From an uncultured Caulobacterales bacterium (GTDB lineage: Bacteria; Pseudomonadota; Alphaproteobacteria; Caulobacterales; Maricaulaceae): 64,000 bases of DNA. How positions within the stretch are numbered: position 1 is the stretch's first letter; the number at the start of each line of letters is the position of its first letter. A program made the position numbers and the translations under genes. The DNA lies in assembly GCA_938009235.1 (NCBI GenBank), contig CALLIK010000003.1, positions 1-64,000 on the forward strand, read 5' to 3'. This document shows, one piece after another, positions 50,845 through 60,888 of this stretch. The notes under the pieces were generated by a model. That model saw nothing but the letters and a program-made list of their open reading frames with translations, searched no databases and was not told where the DNA came from.

Positions 50845-52254
50845 ATGATTGACGGGTTCATATCACGGCGGCTTTCCTCAAAGCTGCTCTTGCTGACGAT
50901 TGGATTCGTCATGCTGGCAGAGATGTTGCTCTTTGTGCCGTCTGTGGCCTTGCATCGGCAAGATTGGCTATCTGAGCGCACGCAACAAGCGGGATTGCTT
51001 GCGCAGGCTTTGACGGGCGTTCCAGATTACGAAGCGTCTGAAATCTTGCTTGAACAATTCATGCAAGACACTGATGTGCTTCTGATGGCGGCCAAACGTG
51101 ATGGTATGACGGAACTCGTGTTAGGCGCCGCGCCACAGACTGCGGACGGCATGATTACGCTAGACTTACGGACCTCGAAACGAGTGCCGTCTATGTTAGC
51201 GCCATTTCGTGACTTGTTCTCAGGCGGGAATGAAATACTTCGCGTTATTTCGACAAGTCCAGTGCAGGGACAAGACGCGCTAGAGCTTTTGATACCGCGT
51301 GAGAAATTGCGCTTGGCTTTGCGAGATTATTTCAAGAATATTTTTTGGCTTTCCTTTATGATTGCGATGATCACAGGCGGCCTAATTTTTTGGGCTATGA
51401 GTGCCATGATCATTCGGCCTGTGCAGCAATTAGCCGAAGATATGACGGCTTTCCGCGAAAACCCAGAGCGCAGCAGAGCGATCCGCTCACGATCCAAACG
51501 CAAGGATGAGATCGGCCAGTTGCAGCGTGAATTTACAGATGTAAAACAGTCTCTGCGCGCGGCCTTTCGTCAACGTGAGCGCTTGGCGGGATTGGGTTTG
51601 GCTGTGGCGAAAATCAATCATGACCTGCGCAATGTTCTGACATCAGCCCTTCTTATTTCTGACCGTTTGTCGATGAACTCAGAGCCAAAAATGTCTGAAA
51701 TGGGTGAGCGCTTAACCCGCACAGTTGAGCGCGGCATTAGTTTGACGAATGATGTTTTGTCTTACTCCAAGGCCGAAACTGCTGATCCTCAAATTCAAGA
51801 TACACGGATCGCCTTTGTGATTGGCGAAGCTGCAGCGGATGTCATTGAGCAATTCCCTGGAACGCAATTTCGAAATACGGTTCACACGGATTTGATGGTC
51901 CGTTCAGATCCAGACCATGCTTATCGCATATTCCACAATCTGTTTCGCAATGCATCCCAAGCGATGATAGCGGCTAAGTCTTCACACTGCCTTTTGCATG
52001 TCAGCGCAGACTCGCGCGAAAGCATAGCCGAAATTCGTGTGTCTGACACAGGACCAGGCTTGCCTAAGCGCGCAAGAGAGAATTTATTTCGAGCCTTCTC
52101 TGGTGGACAAGCGCATAGTGCGGATACGAAGTCGACGGGTTTGGGCCTATCTATTTCCAAAGAACTCGCCAAGGCGCAGGGCGGCGACTTGTGCCTCATG
52201 TCATCAGATGAAACGGGAACCCGTTTCTTGGTGACGCTTCCTTTATCAGATTAG
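50845..52254 (+). CDS. Orphan sensor histidine kinase
   Basis: 469 residues. Two membrane helices (about 10-35 and 165-190) bracket a periplasmic sensor domain of about 130 residues. A HAMP domain follows (IIRPVQQLAEDMTAFRENP), then the dimerisation/phosphoacceptor region LAVAKINHDLRNVLTSALLISDRL (His near 258). The ATPase domain has FHNLFRNASQAM (N box), VSDTGPGLP (G1), LFRAFSGG and TGLGLSISKELAKAQGG (G2). No response regulator is encoded on either side, so its partner is elsewhere. Tail-to-tail with the gamma-glutamyltransferase gene. Confidence 0.92.
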   Translation: MIDGFISRRLSSKLLLLTIGFVMLAEMLLFVPSVALHRQDWLSERTQQAGLLAQALTGVPDYEASEILLEQFMQDTDVLLMAAKRDGMTELVLGAAPQTADGMITLDLRTSKRVPSMLAPFRDLFSGGNEILRVISTSPVQGQDALELLIPREKLRLALRDYFKNIFWLSFMIAMITGGLIFWAMSAMIIRPVQQLAEDMTAFRENPERSRAIRSRSKRKDEIGQLQREFTDVKQSLRAAFRQRERLAGLGLAVAKINHDLRNVLTSALLISDRLSMNSEPKMSEMGERLTRTVERGISLTNDVLSYSKAETADPQIQDTRIAFVIGEAAADVIEQFPGTQFRNTVHTDLMVRSDPDHAYRIFHNLFRNASQAMIAAKSSHCLLHVSADSRESIAEIRVSDTGPGLPKRARENLFRAFSGGQAHSADTKSTGLGLSISKELAKAQGGDLCLMSSDETGTRFLVTLPLSD

Positions 52255-52262
52255 GGTCTTAT

Positions 52263-54053
52263 CTATTGCGCTTCCGCAGTCCCTTCACGGCGCGGGTCTG
52301 CCCCGCCAATAAGTGTTCCGTCGTTTTGGCGATAGATGATATGCAGCCCTGAAATTTCCCCGCGAGAGCGCCTCACGTCATGGCCCAAATTTTCTAAGGC
52401 GGAAACTGTGGCTTCTTCCATGCCAAATTCTTTAGCCCCTGCGCCGCGATCCAATTCGTCCGTTTCCGCATCGCGCAAGTTCTGCGCTTCTAGTTTTAAG
52501 GACCCGTTGCGGGCAATTACATTGGGGAGCTCAATCGCATCTTGCGGAGAGAGGCCCCAGTCCAATACGCCCACGATCGTTTTGGCCGTATAGGCAATGA
52601 TGGAGTTTCCGCCGGGCGACCCTGTCGTGAAGAGAAACTCGCCGTTGGGCGCGAATACGATATGTGGGCTCATGGAGCTACGCGGACGTTTTCGGGGCGC
52701 AACGCGGTTGGCAATCAAGACGCCATCAGCATCTTTATCCCGAGACGAAAAATCCGTGAGCTGATTGTTGAGCATAAAGCCGCGTACCATACGCTGACTG
52801 CCGAAGGCACTCTCGACTGTTGTTGTCACGGACACGGTGAGGCCTTCTTTGTCGACGACTGTGAAATGCGAGGTTCCTGGATTGTCGGGCGTGGCGTCTG
52901 TCCCGCGTGCAAAAGCGACAGGATTTCCTGCGTTCACAGATTCCATAACCGCGTCAGTAGAGATCAAAGCTGCGCGTGTTTTGAGATAGTCTTTATTCAA
53001 CATTTCGCGAACGGGCACGTCGACGAATTTCGAATCTGCAACGTATTTATCACGGTCCGCATAGGCCAGAAAGCTCGCTTCTGCGAATAAGTGCCAGCCT
53101 TGTGCTGTGTTTCCCGCCGCGCTCATGTCGAAGTTTTCTAACGTGCCGAGAATTGACTGCACTGCCACGCCGCCGCTGGCTGGGGGTTGCGCGCCACAAA
53201 TCGCATGGCCGCGATAATCCGTACAGAGGGCTTCGGCTTTACGAGGCTGATACGCCGCCATATCCGCCAAGCTTAACGTGCCGGGGAAGGGCTCCATTTT
53301 GACCGCTGCGACAATGTCTTCGGCAATCTCGCCCTCCAACAGAGCGCGCGGGTTTTTCGCGAGGGCGCGCAGGCTGTCCGCGTAAGATTGATTATCTCGC
53401 AGAAATCCTTCTGGAATGGGCGCGCCGTCTTCGGTAAAAAAATAGGCGCGGGCGTTTGGATCATTCTTCAAAATATACGGCGCCATGCGCGTGATCAGTC
53501 CCGCCAAGCGGGGGCTGACGGTAAATCCATCTTCCGCGAGTTTGATCGTGCTGTCGAAATTTGTACCCCAGTCGAGCTGCCCGTAATCCTCATGTGCTTT
53601 GTGCAACATGACCATCGCGCCGGGTGCGCCTGTGGATTGACCCGAGCCCGTCCGTTCGAAATAATTTCGAGGTTTACCTGACGCCTCATCAAGGAACATT
53701 GTCGCGGTGGCACCTGCGGGGGCTTCTTCGCGTCCATCATAGGCCCAGACTTTTGCAGCCTTTGGATCATAGAGCACCATAAAGGCCCCGCCGCCCAAAC
53801 CAGAGGATTGCGGCTCAACTAATCCCAATGCCGCTTGGACAGCAATCGCCGCATCGACGGCGGACCCGCCTGCACGCAGAACTTTCAACCCTGCCTCAGT
53901 CGCGAGTGGATTGGCCGCCGCGACCATGCCTGTTGTCGGCGCAGGGGTTGTCGCGATTTTGGGGCCATCCACGGCCGCGATAGATGGTGGCGCATCCACG
54001 CCTTTACAGGCCAAGAGAAGAAATGAGGAGGTGAGGAGGAGGGCGTGTTTCAT
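52263..54053 (-). CDS. ggt: Gamma-glutamyltranspeptidase, lipoprotein
   Basis: 596 residues of the N-terminal-nucleophile GGT family. Lipobox LLLAC near residue 16. GLVEPQSSGLGGGAFMVLYD is in the large subunit. The autocleavage point is before Thr in NPGTSHFTVVDKEGLTVSVTTTVE, and GSPGGNSIIAYTAKTI follows in the small subunit. It cleaves glutathione or other gamma-glutamyl amides in the periplasm. It could feed the 5-oxoproline pathway encoded at 23.7-26 kb, though no link is visible in the sequence. Confidence 0.93.
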   Translation of the reverse strand: MKHALLLTSSFLLLACKGVDAPPSIAAVDGPKIATTPAPTTGMVAAANPLATEAGLKVLRAGGSAVDAAIAVQAALGLVEPQSSGLGGGAFMVLYDPKAAKVWAYDGREEAPAGATATMFLDEASGKPRNYFERTGSGQSTGAPGAMVMLHKAHEDYGQLDWGTNFDSTIKLAEDGFTVSPRLAGLITRMAPYILKNDPNARAYFFTEDGAPIPEGFLRDNQSYADSLRALAKNPRALLEGEIAEDIVAAVKMEPFPGTLSLADMAAYQPRKAEALCTDYRGHAICGAQPPASGGVAVQSILGTLENFDMSAAGNTAQGWHLFAEASFLAYADRDKYVADSKFVDVPVREMLNKDYLKTRAALISTDAVMESVNAGNPVAFARGTDATPDNPGTSHFTVVDKEGLTVSVTTTVESAFGSQRMVRGFMLNNQLTDFSSRDKDADGVLIANRVAPRKRPRSSMSPHIVFAPNGEFLFTTGSPGGNSIIAYTAKTIVGVLDWGLSPQDAIELPNVIARNGSLKLEAQNLRDAETDELDRGAGAKEFGMEEATVSALENLGHDVRRSRGEISGLHIIYRQNDGTLIGGADPRREGTAEAQ

Positions 54054-54755
54054 TGGACGGGTGTAGGTGAGGGATGCGGCGGGTTCAATGCGTTATGGAG
54101 CAAGATGAAGACCGCACATGCGGTATCGCTCACAGCCGCTCTCCCGTCATTTGGGGCGACTGCCAATATGCGATGTCTCTAATAATTAGGACAGCCCGCG
54201 TGGTGATATCCGCGATGGAATACCAAAGTAGAAAAGTTGTTTTACGCAAATACCAAATGCATTGAATGCTAACCAATGCACAAAGCCACGCGGCGACGGT
54301 TTTTGATGCAGCGGCCAGTTTGTCCTCGCAGTCATGCCATTAGACACGGCGATCGGCTCTCACTTCAAAAGGCCCCACATATCTGATCTCACCCAGACAT
54401 GATCAACCCCACCGTCTCTCGATACTGGCAAGCGAGGCCCCGCCTGTCCTGTGTCCGAAAGAACAAGATAAGTATGTCATAGCTTTTGAATGTGCGGATT
54501 AGTCTCTGTGGTCTTTCTATATCGCATTGAAATTGCGTGAGAGTTTGAATTCTAAAGCGGGGATTATCTTATGTGGAGGCCACCTTAGAGGGCTTTTGTT
54601 ACGACTCTGAGAGTGATGATTAGCTGAGTGTGCCAAGTTGAGTTGCGGCGACCCATTGATGGATCCGAAAGTGAACAATGAGACAAGAAAACATTCCTTG
54701 TTTTCACATATTCGTCCCTCCATTAAACATGCACATTTCTATAAATGAGGATTTC
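54054..54755. other. 700-bp interval without a convincing gene
   Basis: Contains only short frames without ribosome sites. The minus strand around 54120-54330 holds about 68 stop-free codons that read like a hydrophobic helix pair but lack a start codon. A decayed gene is possible; no IS ends, tRNA or clear hairpin terminators seen. Confidence 0.4.
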
Positions 54756-55484
54756 ATGCCAAACTCCCGTCAAAAAATAAGCATTATAGCCATTCTAGGT
54801 CTCATCACTTTGGTTGCTTGCGAGCAAGGGACTAAAACCAATCCAGCCACAACAAGTTTTCCAGAGGCAACCACAGAAGCGGCGATAAATGTCTCGGGAA
54901 AACAGGCAAAGGATGAAATCCAAACCCAAGAACTTGCCGTCAAGAATAACGCGTTGAAAAGCCCCGAATGGGTTTCTGTACCAAATGTGCCAAATGAATG
55001 GAGCGGACTTTATCAAAAGAATTGCAAAATAGGTGGGCCGGAAGACTCGCATTTTTTTGAATATAAAAACCAAAATAATAATACCGTATCTTATTTTGCT
55101 TACGTAACTTTTCCTCCTGCCTTGAATAAAAAACCCAAAGCCACTGTTTATCAGGTCAAATATCAAGTTTGGCAAAACGAGAAATGGCCTGATCACTATC
55201 TCCTTTATGGCCTAGACAGCTATTTACAATTTCTCTTGGAGGACGGATGGGCACACGGATTACACCAAACGCTTGATGGGCAAAAATGGGACATTGCACA
55301 GCATATGCAAACCAAATATCGGAATACCGATGTCGTTCGATGGGCTGCCAATATTGACGAAGATGAGGATTACGGAAGTACTCCGCCATGTGACCCCAAA
55401 TTGGCTCAACCCTGGACGGGGCAAGTGTTTAAAACAAAAGATGGAAAATCACTGACTTTGCAAAAGGTCATGGCCGGTATTTAA
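54756..55484 (+). CDS. Hypothetical lipoprotein
   Basis: 242 residues from ATG 54756 (GAGGA 6 bp upstream). The N-terminus MPNSRQKISIIAILGLITLVACEQG has a clear lipobox (LVAC). The body is unrecognised, with a conserved-looking aromatic region YFAYVTFPPALNKKPKATVYQVKYQVWQNEKWPDHYLLYGLDSY and several Cys. Base composition is AT-richer than its neighbours. A second small unknown gene follows after about 95 bp on the same strand. Confidence 0.7.
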   Translation: MPNSRQKISIIAILGLITLVACEQGTKTNPATTSFPEATTEAAINVSGKQAKDEIQTQELAVKNNALKSPEWVSVPNVPNEWSGLYQKNCKIGGPEDSHFFEYKNQNNNTVSYFAYVTFPPALNKKPKATVYQVKYQVWQNEKWPDHYLLYGLDSYLQFLLEDGWAHGLHQTLDGQKWDIAQHMQTKYRNTDVVRWAANIDEDEDYGSTPPCDPKLAQPWTGQVFKTKDGKSLTLQKVMAGI

Positions 55485-55578
55485 GACCCAAGGGCAAGGG
55501 GCTTAATTTGAGGATTAGATCCCACTCAGAAGACCCTGAACGAAGATTTGAACTATACTGGTCAACAAGGAGGCCTCT

Positions 55579-56148
55579 ATGAGCGATAAAGATGAAATCA
55601 CACCGTCAAACGTGTCCGCACAAGGCGCGTCGCTGCAGGACAACAAAAGGAACCGTAGCGGCGGCGCAAAACTCTTTTGGTTTCTCTTGCTCGGCGGGCT
55701 TGGAGTTTTCCTTTACACAGCCAATGAAGGTCAGGACAATATGTTCGAAGACGCTGTGGTTCTTTTTGACAAAGCCAAGGATAAAGTCTCCTCTTTCGGC
55801 AAATCTTCCCCGAAGCAGATAGCAGGCCAAATCCTCCAAAACCAACTAAAGTCGCCTGAGAGTTTCAGGCTCCAAAGGGACACTCTCATATGGTCAGGAC
55901 AAACCCAAAGCGGTGAACCCGCCTATATCGTCCTGATTGATTCTAGCGCTACGAACGGGTTCGGCGGCGCGGTGCGGGCTTGTCACTTAGTGAGCTTTCG
56001 ACAAACGGCGGATGGGCAAGCCCAATGGAGTCGTAAATTTGGAATCCAAAAGCTGGAAATTAGCACCTGCCAAGTTAATTTATCCAGCGCACACAAAAAT
56101 GAATTGAGCCAAATTTTTGTCAAAGCCAATGGATTTAAGGCGAATTAG
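55579..56148 (+). CDS. Hypothetical single-pass membrane protein
   Basis: 189 residues with a hydrophilic N-terminus, one helix near 30-46 (LFWFLLLGGLGVFLYTA), then a soluble domain carrying QILQNQLKSPESFRLQRDTLIWSGQTQSGEPAYIVLIDSSATNGFGGAVRACHLVSF. The phrase LKSPxSF recalls small secreted DUF-type domains, but no family is assigned. GGAGG lies 8 bp upstream of ATG. Confidence 0.7.
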   Translation: MSDKDEITPSNVSAQGASLQDNKRNRSGGAKLFWFLLLGGLGVFLYTANEGQDNMFEDAVVLFDKAKDKVSSFGKSSPKQIAGQILQNQLKSPESFRLQRDTLIWSGQTQSGEPAYIVLIDSSATNGFGGAVRACHLVSFRQTADGQAQWSRKFGIQKLEISTCQVNLSSAHKNELSQIFVKANGFKAN

Positions 56149-56180
56149 AGGTATTCTTTTTTGACGGTCATACCGCTCTC

Positions 56181-56310
56181 TCAGAGGCTCATTTTGGGCG
56201 TTCTAAGCCTCCGGTATAGTCCTAGAATGCCGTCATCACCCAATGCGTTGTAATCGGCGACTGTGAAGATCGGAGCATTTTCGTCGTTGTTGATCTCGGC
56301 AGGGGAAACC
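56181..56310 (-). pseudogene. Remnant of an etfA C-terminus
   Basis: The minus-strand frame reads [20 protein letters not shown], which closely matches [20 protein letters not shown] near the C-terminus of the intact EtfA at 60946-61887. Nothing upstream corresponds to the rest of EtfA; the sequence passes into the Lrp gene. After the match the frame drifts (GILGLYRRLRTPKMSL) and stops. A fragment of a second or transferred etfA copy is the best explanation. Confidence 0.65.
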
Positions 56311-56328
56311 AAACTGCGAGACTTGTAA

Positions 56329-56796
56329 TCACTGGCGCAGGGGAAGTGCCGTTGTGTATTTGATTTTTTCCATCGCAAAGCTCGTTGAGACATCAGAGAG
56401 TTTAATCTGGCTAATCAGTTTTTTGTAAACTTGATCGTAATCAGACACGCTCCGCACCACCATTTTTAGGATGTAGTCTACATCGCCTGCGAGGCGGTAA
56501 AATTCGACGATCTCTGGTATGTTGTTCACAGCCTTGAGAAACCGTTCGGCCCAATCTTGGGAATGGTCATCTGTGCAAATTGACACAAAAACAGTCAAGG
56601 GCAGGCCGACTTTCTCATTGTCTACTAATGCAACGCGGCTCTCTATGATGTGTTCGGCTTCCAACCGCTTCACCCGCCGCCAGCAGGTGTTAAGCGAAAC
56701 GCCAATTTCATCGGCAATCGATTCCAGAGAACGCGTCGAGTCGACTTGTAAAATCTCTAAAATTTTTAAATCATTATCGTCAATATTTTTTGTCAT
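56329..56796 (-). CDS. Lrp/AsnC-family regulator
   Basis: 155 residues. The N-terminal HTH ([44 protein letters not shown]) is followed by the AsnC ligand-binding RAM domain ([46 protein letters not shown]). Such proteins respond to amino acids. It is divergent from a cysteine-synthase-like gene, which it probably controls from the shared 105-bp region. A clear etfA remnant follows its stop. Confidence 0.92.
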   Translation of the reverse strand: MTKNIDDNDLKILEILQVDSTRSLESIADEIGVSLNTCWRRVKRLEAEHIIESRVALVDNEKVGLPLTVFVSICTDDHSQDWAERFLKAVNNIPEIVEFYRLAGDVDYILKMVVRSVSDYDQVYKKLISQIKLSDVSTSFAMEKIKYTTALPLRQ

Positions 56797-56863
56797 TCTG
56801 ATTTTATATCAAAAATTTTCATCATAATCTATATTATTTCGATAAATTCTGAGATGATTTCAC

Positions 56864-56875
56864 TCACTCGTGAGA
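56864..56875. promoter_or_regulatory. Palindrome in the Lrp / cysteine-synthase divergent region
   Basis: CTCAC-TC-GTGAG, between the Lrp and cysteine-synthase starts. The rest of the region is AT-rich, as usual for Lrp-type binding. Candidate regulator site. Confidence 0.35.
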
Positions 56876-56901
56876 ATATTCTTTCAAAAAAAGGATACAT
56901 C

Positions 56902-57921
56902 ATGATTTCTGTACTAGACACACCCGTCACACGGCCGCCTATGTTCAAAGCGCTTGAGGGGCTTGTCGGCAATACACCTCTCATCAAGGTCAATTTGAAA
57001 TATAAGGATCACCCCGTCAGCCTTTATTTCAAACTTGAGTACTTCAATCTTTCAGGGTCCATTAAAGACCGTATGGCGCTCGAAGTTTTGCGAAATGCAT
57101 ATGATCAAGGCGTCCTCCGTAAGGGAGACCTTATCGTCGAGGCGACGAGCGGAAATGCGGGCATTGCCTTTTGTGCATTGGGGCGCGCGCTCGGACATCC
57201 TGTGCGGATTTATATGCCAGATTGGATGAGCCAAGAGCGTATCTCTCTCATGAAAAGTTACGGGGCTGATGTCCGTCTCGTTAGCCATGCAGAGGGCGGC
57301 TTTATCGGCTCCATCAAGATGGCTGAGGATTTAGCCTTAACGCGCAAGGATGTTTTCCTACCGCGCCAATTTTCTAACGAAGACAATTGCAATGCGCATT
57401 GCGGGAGTACAGGGCCAGAAATCATGAATCAGTTGGGCTGTGTGCCTGAAGCCTTCGTGGCGGGCGTTGGTACAGGGGGAACCATAATGGGCGTAGGCCG
57501 CGCGTTGAAGGCCTATAATAGTACAGTCAAAATTCACCCAATGGAGCCTGCCGAGAGCCCGACTTTGACGACAGGACATAAAGTCGGCAAGCACCGCATT
57601 CAGGGTGTCTCGGACGAATTTATCCCCGATATCATCTGCCTAGAGACCTTAGACGATGTGGTGTGTGTGAATGATGGAGACGGTATTATCATGGCACAGA
57701 AACTCAGTTCAGAGCTAGGCCTTGCCGTTGGGATTTCATCAGGCGCGAATTTGATTGCGGCCCTTAAAGTGCAGCAAGAGATGGGCGGAGACGCAAAAGT
57801 GGTTTCGATTTTCTGCGACGATAATAAAAAATACCTCTCAACAGATTTGACTAAAGTTGAACCGGTTCAATCTGGCTATCTCTCCACCGAGGTTGAATTG
57901 ATTGATTATGAAGTGTGTTAG
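56902..57921 (+). CDS. PLP-dependent cysteine synthase family enzyme
   Basis: 339 residues of fold type [10 protein letters not shown]; the PLP lysine in [16 protein letters not shown]; the phosphate-binding [31 protein letters not shown]; and the serine loop [11 protein letters not shown]. Normal CysK makes cysteine from O-acetylserine; with an Lrp partner, a cystathionine beta-synthase or catabolic role is also possible. I chose ATG 56902 (AAAGGA 7 bp upstream) over an upstream in-frame ATG at 56854. Confidence 0.88.
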   Translation: MISVLDTPVTRPPMFKALEGLVGNTPLIKVNLKYKDHPVSLYFKLEYFNLSGSIKDRMALEVLRNAYDQGVLRKGDLIVEATSGNAGIAFCALGRALGHPVRIYMPDWMSQERISLMKSYGADVRLVSHAEGGFIGSIKMAEDLALTRKDVFLPRQFSNEDNCNAHCGSTGPEIMNQLGCVPEAFVAGVGTGGTIMGVGRALKAYNSTVKIHPMEPAESPTLTTGHKVGKHRIQGVSDEFIPDIICLETLDDVVCVNDGDGIIMAQKLSSELGLAVGISSGANLIAALKVQQEMGGDAKVVSIFCDDNKKYLSTDLTKVEPVQSGYLSTEVELIDYEVC

Positions 57922-58024
57922 GCTGCCCGCCTTGATGCATATCACTTGCAAATTTATGATGAGACTTTGAGCTTGAAAATATGTTGAGTTGATAGATCGT
58001 CGGTCAGCACTGCGATTCTGGAAC

Positions 58025-58372
58025 ATGGATATGACACCGAAACTTAAACGCGCTTATCAGTCGGAAATGACACAGATGCGAAACGCTTATAATGCGCAGG
58101 ATCTAAAACTGTCATTTCATCACCTAGAGCGCGCGCATATTTTAGGTCAGCGGAATTTTAAGGCGCATTTAAAAACGCATTGGTGGATGTTGAAAATTGG
58201 CGTCTTGCGCCGCGACATCCGCGAAAGTGTCGGACAAGTGTTGCGGTTACTCGCCGTTTTCCCTGCGAGCGTCTTTGGCTGGGTTCCCGTTGGAAATACA
58301 GGCGGCGCGAATGTCTCTGCTCTCAAATCTATGTCAATTCCTGCTGATTTGATGGAGTTTTTTGAGACTTAA
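58025..58372 (+). CDS. DUF3703-family protein
   Basis: 115 residues from ATG 58025. KLKRAYQSEMTQMRNAYNAQDLKLSFHHLERAHILGQRNFKAHLKTHWWMLKIG and the closing GWVPVGNTGGANVSALKSMSIP match DUF3703, small cytosolic proteins of unknown function often found near metal or redox genes. It ends overlapping the next gene's stop by 4 bases, tail to tail. Confidence 0.85.
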   Translation: MDMTPKLKRAYQSEMTQMRNAYNAQDLKLSFHHLERAHILGQRNFKAHLKTHWWMLKIGVLRRDIRESVGQVLRLLAVFPASVFGWVPVGNTGGANVSALKSMSIPADLMEFFET

Positions 58373-59118
58373 TCTGATTGAACGGGGAAGCTGTCAAATT
58401 TGTGCATTACCAAATTTGGGGATTGAGTGTTGACGAAGATCGATGTGATGATCTTCTTGTCATCATAGGTCCAAAACATATGGGCGTGATTGTTAATGGT
58501 GATGTTCATTTGGTTCATGCCCGTTTTCAAGCGTGACGCAGGGATGTGGACGTTGTTTCCGTAAACGCGCTGAATTTTTTCGCCATTGATATAAAGATGC
58601 GCGTGGCCTTGAACAAAACCAGTCTCGGCATTGCGCACAGGCGCCATCAAATTTTCCATCGCAACGCCTATCGGCGGCGGGGTCATGTCATAGTTCGCGA
58701 TGCGTAGATTTAAATTATAGCCAGACATAACATCTCGCGTCAGTGATGCCGAGAGTTGAGGCGCTGGCGCGCCCTTCGGCACTGCAACTGGGATATGTGA
58801 ATGATCCATCATCGGCATCGTAGCGGGTGACGTGACAGGTGCTTGCGTGACAGGAGTGGATGTAGGGGTCACGGGTTTGACTGTTTGAGGCGTTTGTCTT
58901 TGCGCGACTTGAGCTATTTTTGAAACTGGTTGTCGAGTGCTCGCCAGTTTGTTGCTGCAAAGGTTAGCAGCAAGATCAATGCCCAGAGCTTCAGAAAAGG
59001 CGCGAGCCTCGTCAGAAATAGGCTCTGCATTTACAGTTGCTCCGCATCCCATAAGGGAAACGGAGCTAATTAGACCCACAAGGGTAGAAACTGTGATGTT
59101 ACGTATGTCGTAGGTCAC
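58369..59118 (-). CDS. Hypothetical lipoprotein with His-rich C-terminal domain
   Basis: 249 residues. Lipobox SLMGC near 25, a Thr/Pro/Val-rich linker (about 75-105), then DHSHIPV and a domain with GHAHLYINGEKIQRVYGNNVHIPASRLKTGMNQMNITINNHAHMFWTYDDKKI. Paired His in HAH and HAHMF suggest metal (copper) binding, but this is inference. It starts 11 bp after the YHYH-domain gene, so the two are probably an operon. Confidence 0.7.
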   Translation of the reverse strand: MTYDIRNITVSTLVGLISSVSLMGCGATVNAEPISDEARAFSEALGIDLAANLCSNKLASTRQPVSKIAQVAQRQTPQTVKPVTPTSTPVTQAPVTSPATMPMMDHSHIPVAVPKGAPAPQLSASLTRDVMSGYNLNLRIANYDMTPPPIGVAMENLMAPVRNAETGFVQGHAHLYINGEKIQRVYGNNVHIPASRLKTGMNQMNITINNHAHMFWTYDDKKIITSIFVNTQSPNLVMHKFDSFPVQSD

Positions 59119-59129
59119 GTTTAATTAGT

Positions 59130-60692
59130 CTAACGACCGCCTGGCCCCATCGTGCCGCCACCTTCTGAGCCGCACGATCCAACAGCATTATCAGGGATAT
59201 CACCGCGATAGCGAGGGCCGAATGTGTATGGGAATGCAAGCTTTGTTACGCCGCCTTCGAGCTTCTGTGTGAAGTGATAGTGATAGCCTTTACCGTCACC
59301 TGAATCATGGCCGTTATATTGATCGAGTTGAGCACCTGCGACAGTCGCGCCAGTATAGTAGAAATCTTCGAAGTAAGACCCTGAGATGGCTATAACTGAA
59401 TTACCAGATTGTGACGTAATGACATCTGTTGTTAGCGGTCCATCAGTTGGAGCATCTTCGACGCCAGCATCCACATCATATTGGTCTACGAGCACACATG
59501 TGCGCTCATCTGGAGTATCGCAACCGCCTACTGATGCATCAGCACCATAGTCGCGTGCAACCCATCCAGACAGTGCAAATGTGTTAGCAGATTCGTAAGG
59601 GCCATAAATTGGGAAGCCATCAGCGGCAAAACCAATTAAAGGAGAATGTGCAGAGCCGTCATCACCGACAAGTTCTTGCAAGCATCGACCATAACTATGC
59701 TGATGATAATCGCCATTGGCTGAATGACCGGCACAAACATCAAGGTCATAAATTTCAAAGGCAACCGCTAGGTTTTGGAAAACGCCATCGCCATTATACG
59801 ATTGCGTATCACCCCACCCAAAAATACCTGCACCGTTGACGAGATATCCGATTGTACCAATGCCAGTTTCACAAGCTCCATCGACGTCTTCATCACGCTG
59901 TGTAGGCGCTGTTGTGAAATAACCTTCTTCGGTTGCAACAACAGGGCATGCTGGACCAGGAGGCCAATAGCCCTGACCGCCAGTTTCCGCGCAATTGTCA
60001 CCAGTCGCACCATATCCGATATCTTGTCCAAATACGATAGTGTCGCCAACGTTCAAGTTGGTTGAACCAAGGGCAAAATCTCTACTGGCTAATGGACGGT
60101 TGTTTAGTTCGTCAATAATTTCTTGAGTGGCTTCAATTTCATAATCAGGGATATTGGTTCTTGAAACAACAGCAAACTCGACGCCATTCACTGTTTGAAT
60201 TTGCGCTGACTGGATATCGAAAAGTGCGCCTTCACTTTGAGTGGAATCAGTGAAGATTTCAGTCGAACGTTTGGAGCCATCATTGAGGATCCATCCTGCA
60301 GCCGTAGCCGTCGTTGTAGCCGTTTGTACTGTAATCGTGACAGTGTCAGTTGTGGTGACAGTTCCATCAGAGACAGAGAGTGAAAATACAGCACTCGTCG
60401 CGCTTGCAGGCGCAGTGAAGGTTGGGTCAGCCGTTGTCGTTGAGCTTAGTGTTACATCTGTACCAGATGTTTGTGTCCAAGTGTATGACAAGCTGTCGCC
60501 ATCCGCGTCGCTCGCGGTTGAATTTAGTGTAACATTGGTTCCAACAGTCACAGTTTGATCTGTACCGGCATTAACAGTTGGTGCTGTATTCGTAGTACCC
60601 GTCGTTGTGGTGGTGGTGTTTATTCCATCCCCGCCGCAACTCGCGAGCGCGAATGTCAGCGCTAGAATTGATATATTTCGATAGAGTTTCAT
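59130..60692 (-). CDS. YHYH-domain lipoprotein with Ig-like module
   Basis: 520 residues. Lipobox ALASC near 19, then a Thr-rich tether, a PKD/Ig-like domain (about 35-125: NTAPTVNAGTDQTVTVGTNVTLNSTASDADGDSL), and a C-terminal YHYH domain containing GVFQNLAVAFEIYDLDVCAGHSANGDYHQHSYG, IGFAADGFPIYGPYES and GKGYHYHFTQ. YHYH proteins are surface proteins of unknown function. It is followed within 11 bp by a His-rich lipoprotein gene. Confidence 0.85.
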   Translation of the reverse strand: MKLYRNISILALTFALASCGGDGINTTTTTTGTTNTAPTVNAGTDQTVTVGTNVTLNSTASDADGDSLSYTWTQTSGTDVTLSSTTTADPTFTAPASATSAVFSLSVSDGTVTTTDTVTITVQTATTTATAAGWILNDGSKRSTEIFTDSTQSEGALFDIQSAQIQTVNGVEFAVVSRTNIPDYEIEATQEIIDELNNRPLASRDFALGSTNLNVGDTIVFGQDIGYGATGDNCAETGGQGYWPPGPACPVVATEEGYFTTAPTQRDEDVDGACETGIGTIGYLVNGAGIFGWGDTQSYNGDGVFQNLAVAFEIYDLDVCAGHSANGDYHQHSYGRCLQELVGDDGSAHSPLIGFAADGFPIYGPYESANTFALSGWVARDYGADASVGGCDTPDERTCVLVDQYDVDAGVEDAPTDGPLTTDVITSQSGNSVIAISGSYFEDFYYTGATVAGAQLDQYNGHDSGDGKGYHYHFTQKLEGGVTKLAFPYTFGPRYRGDIPDNAVGSCGSEGGGTMGPGGR

Positions 60693-60888
60693 TAAGTGGC
60701 TCCCTTAGCTCTTTGCTTCCTAGATTAAGAGTGACACAGAAAGTCTTAACGTATCTATAGGAGCTTTGTACCAAATTGTATCTTTAGGGTGATCAATTCT
60801 ATAATAATCCGTAACTTCCGGGGCATTTATATTAGGTTCAAAAATAAAAACTTAACTGTGAAATCTCAGTTTGATTTTACGGTGTCAC

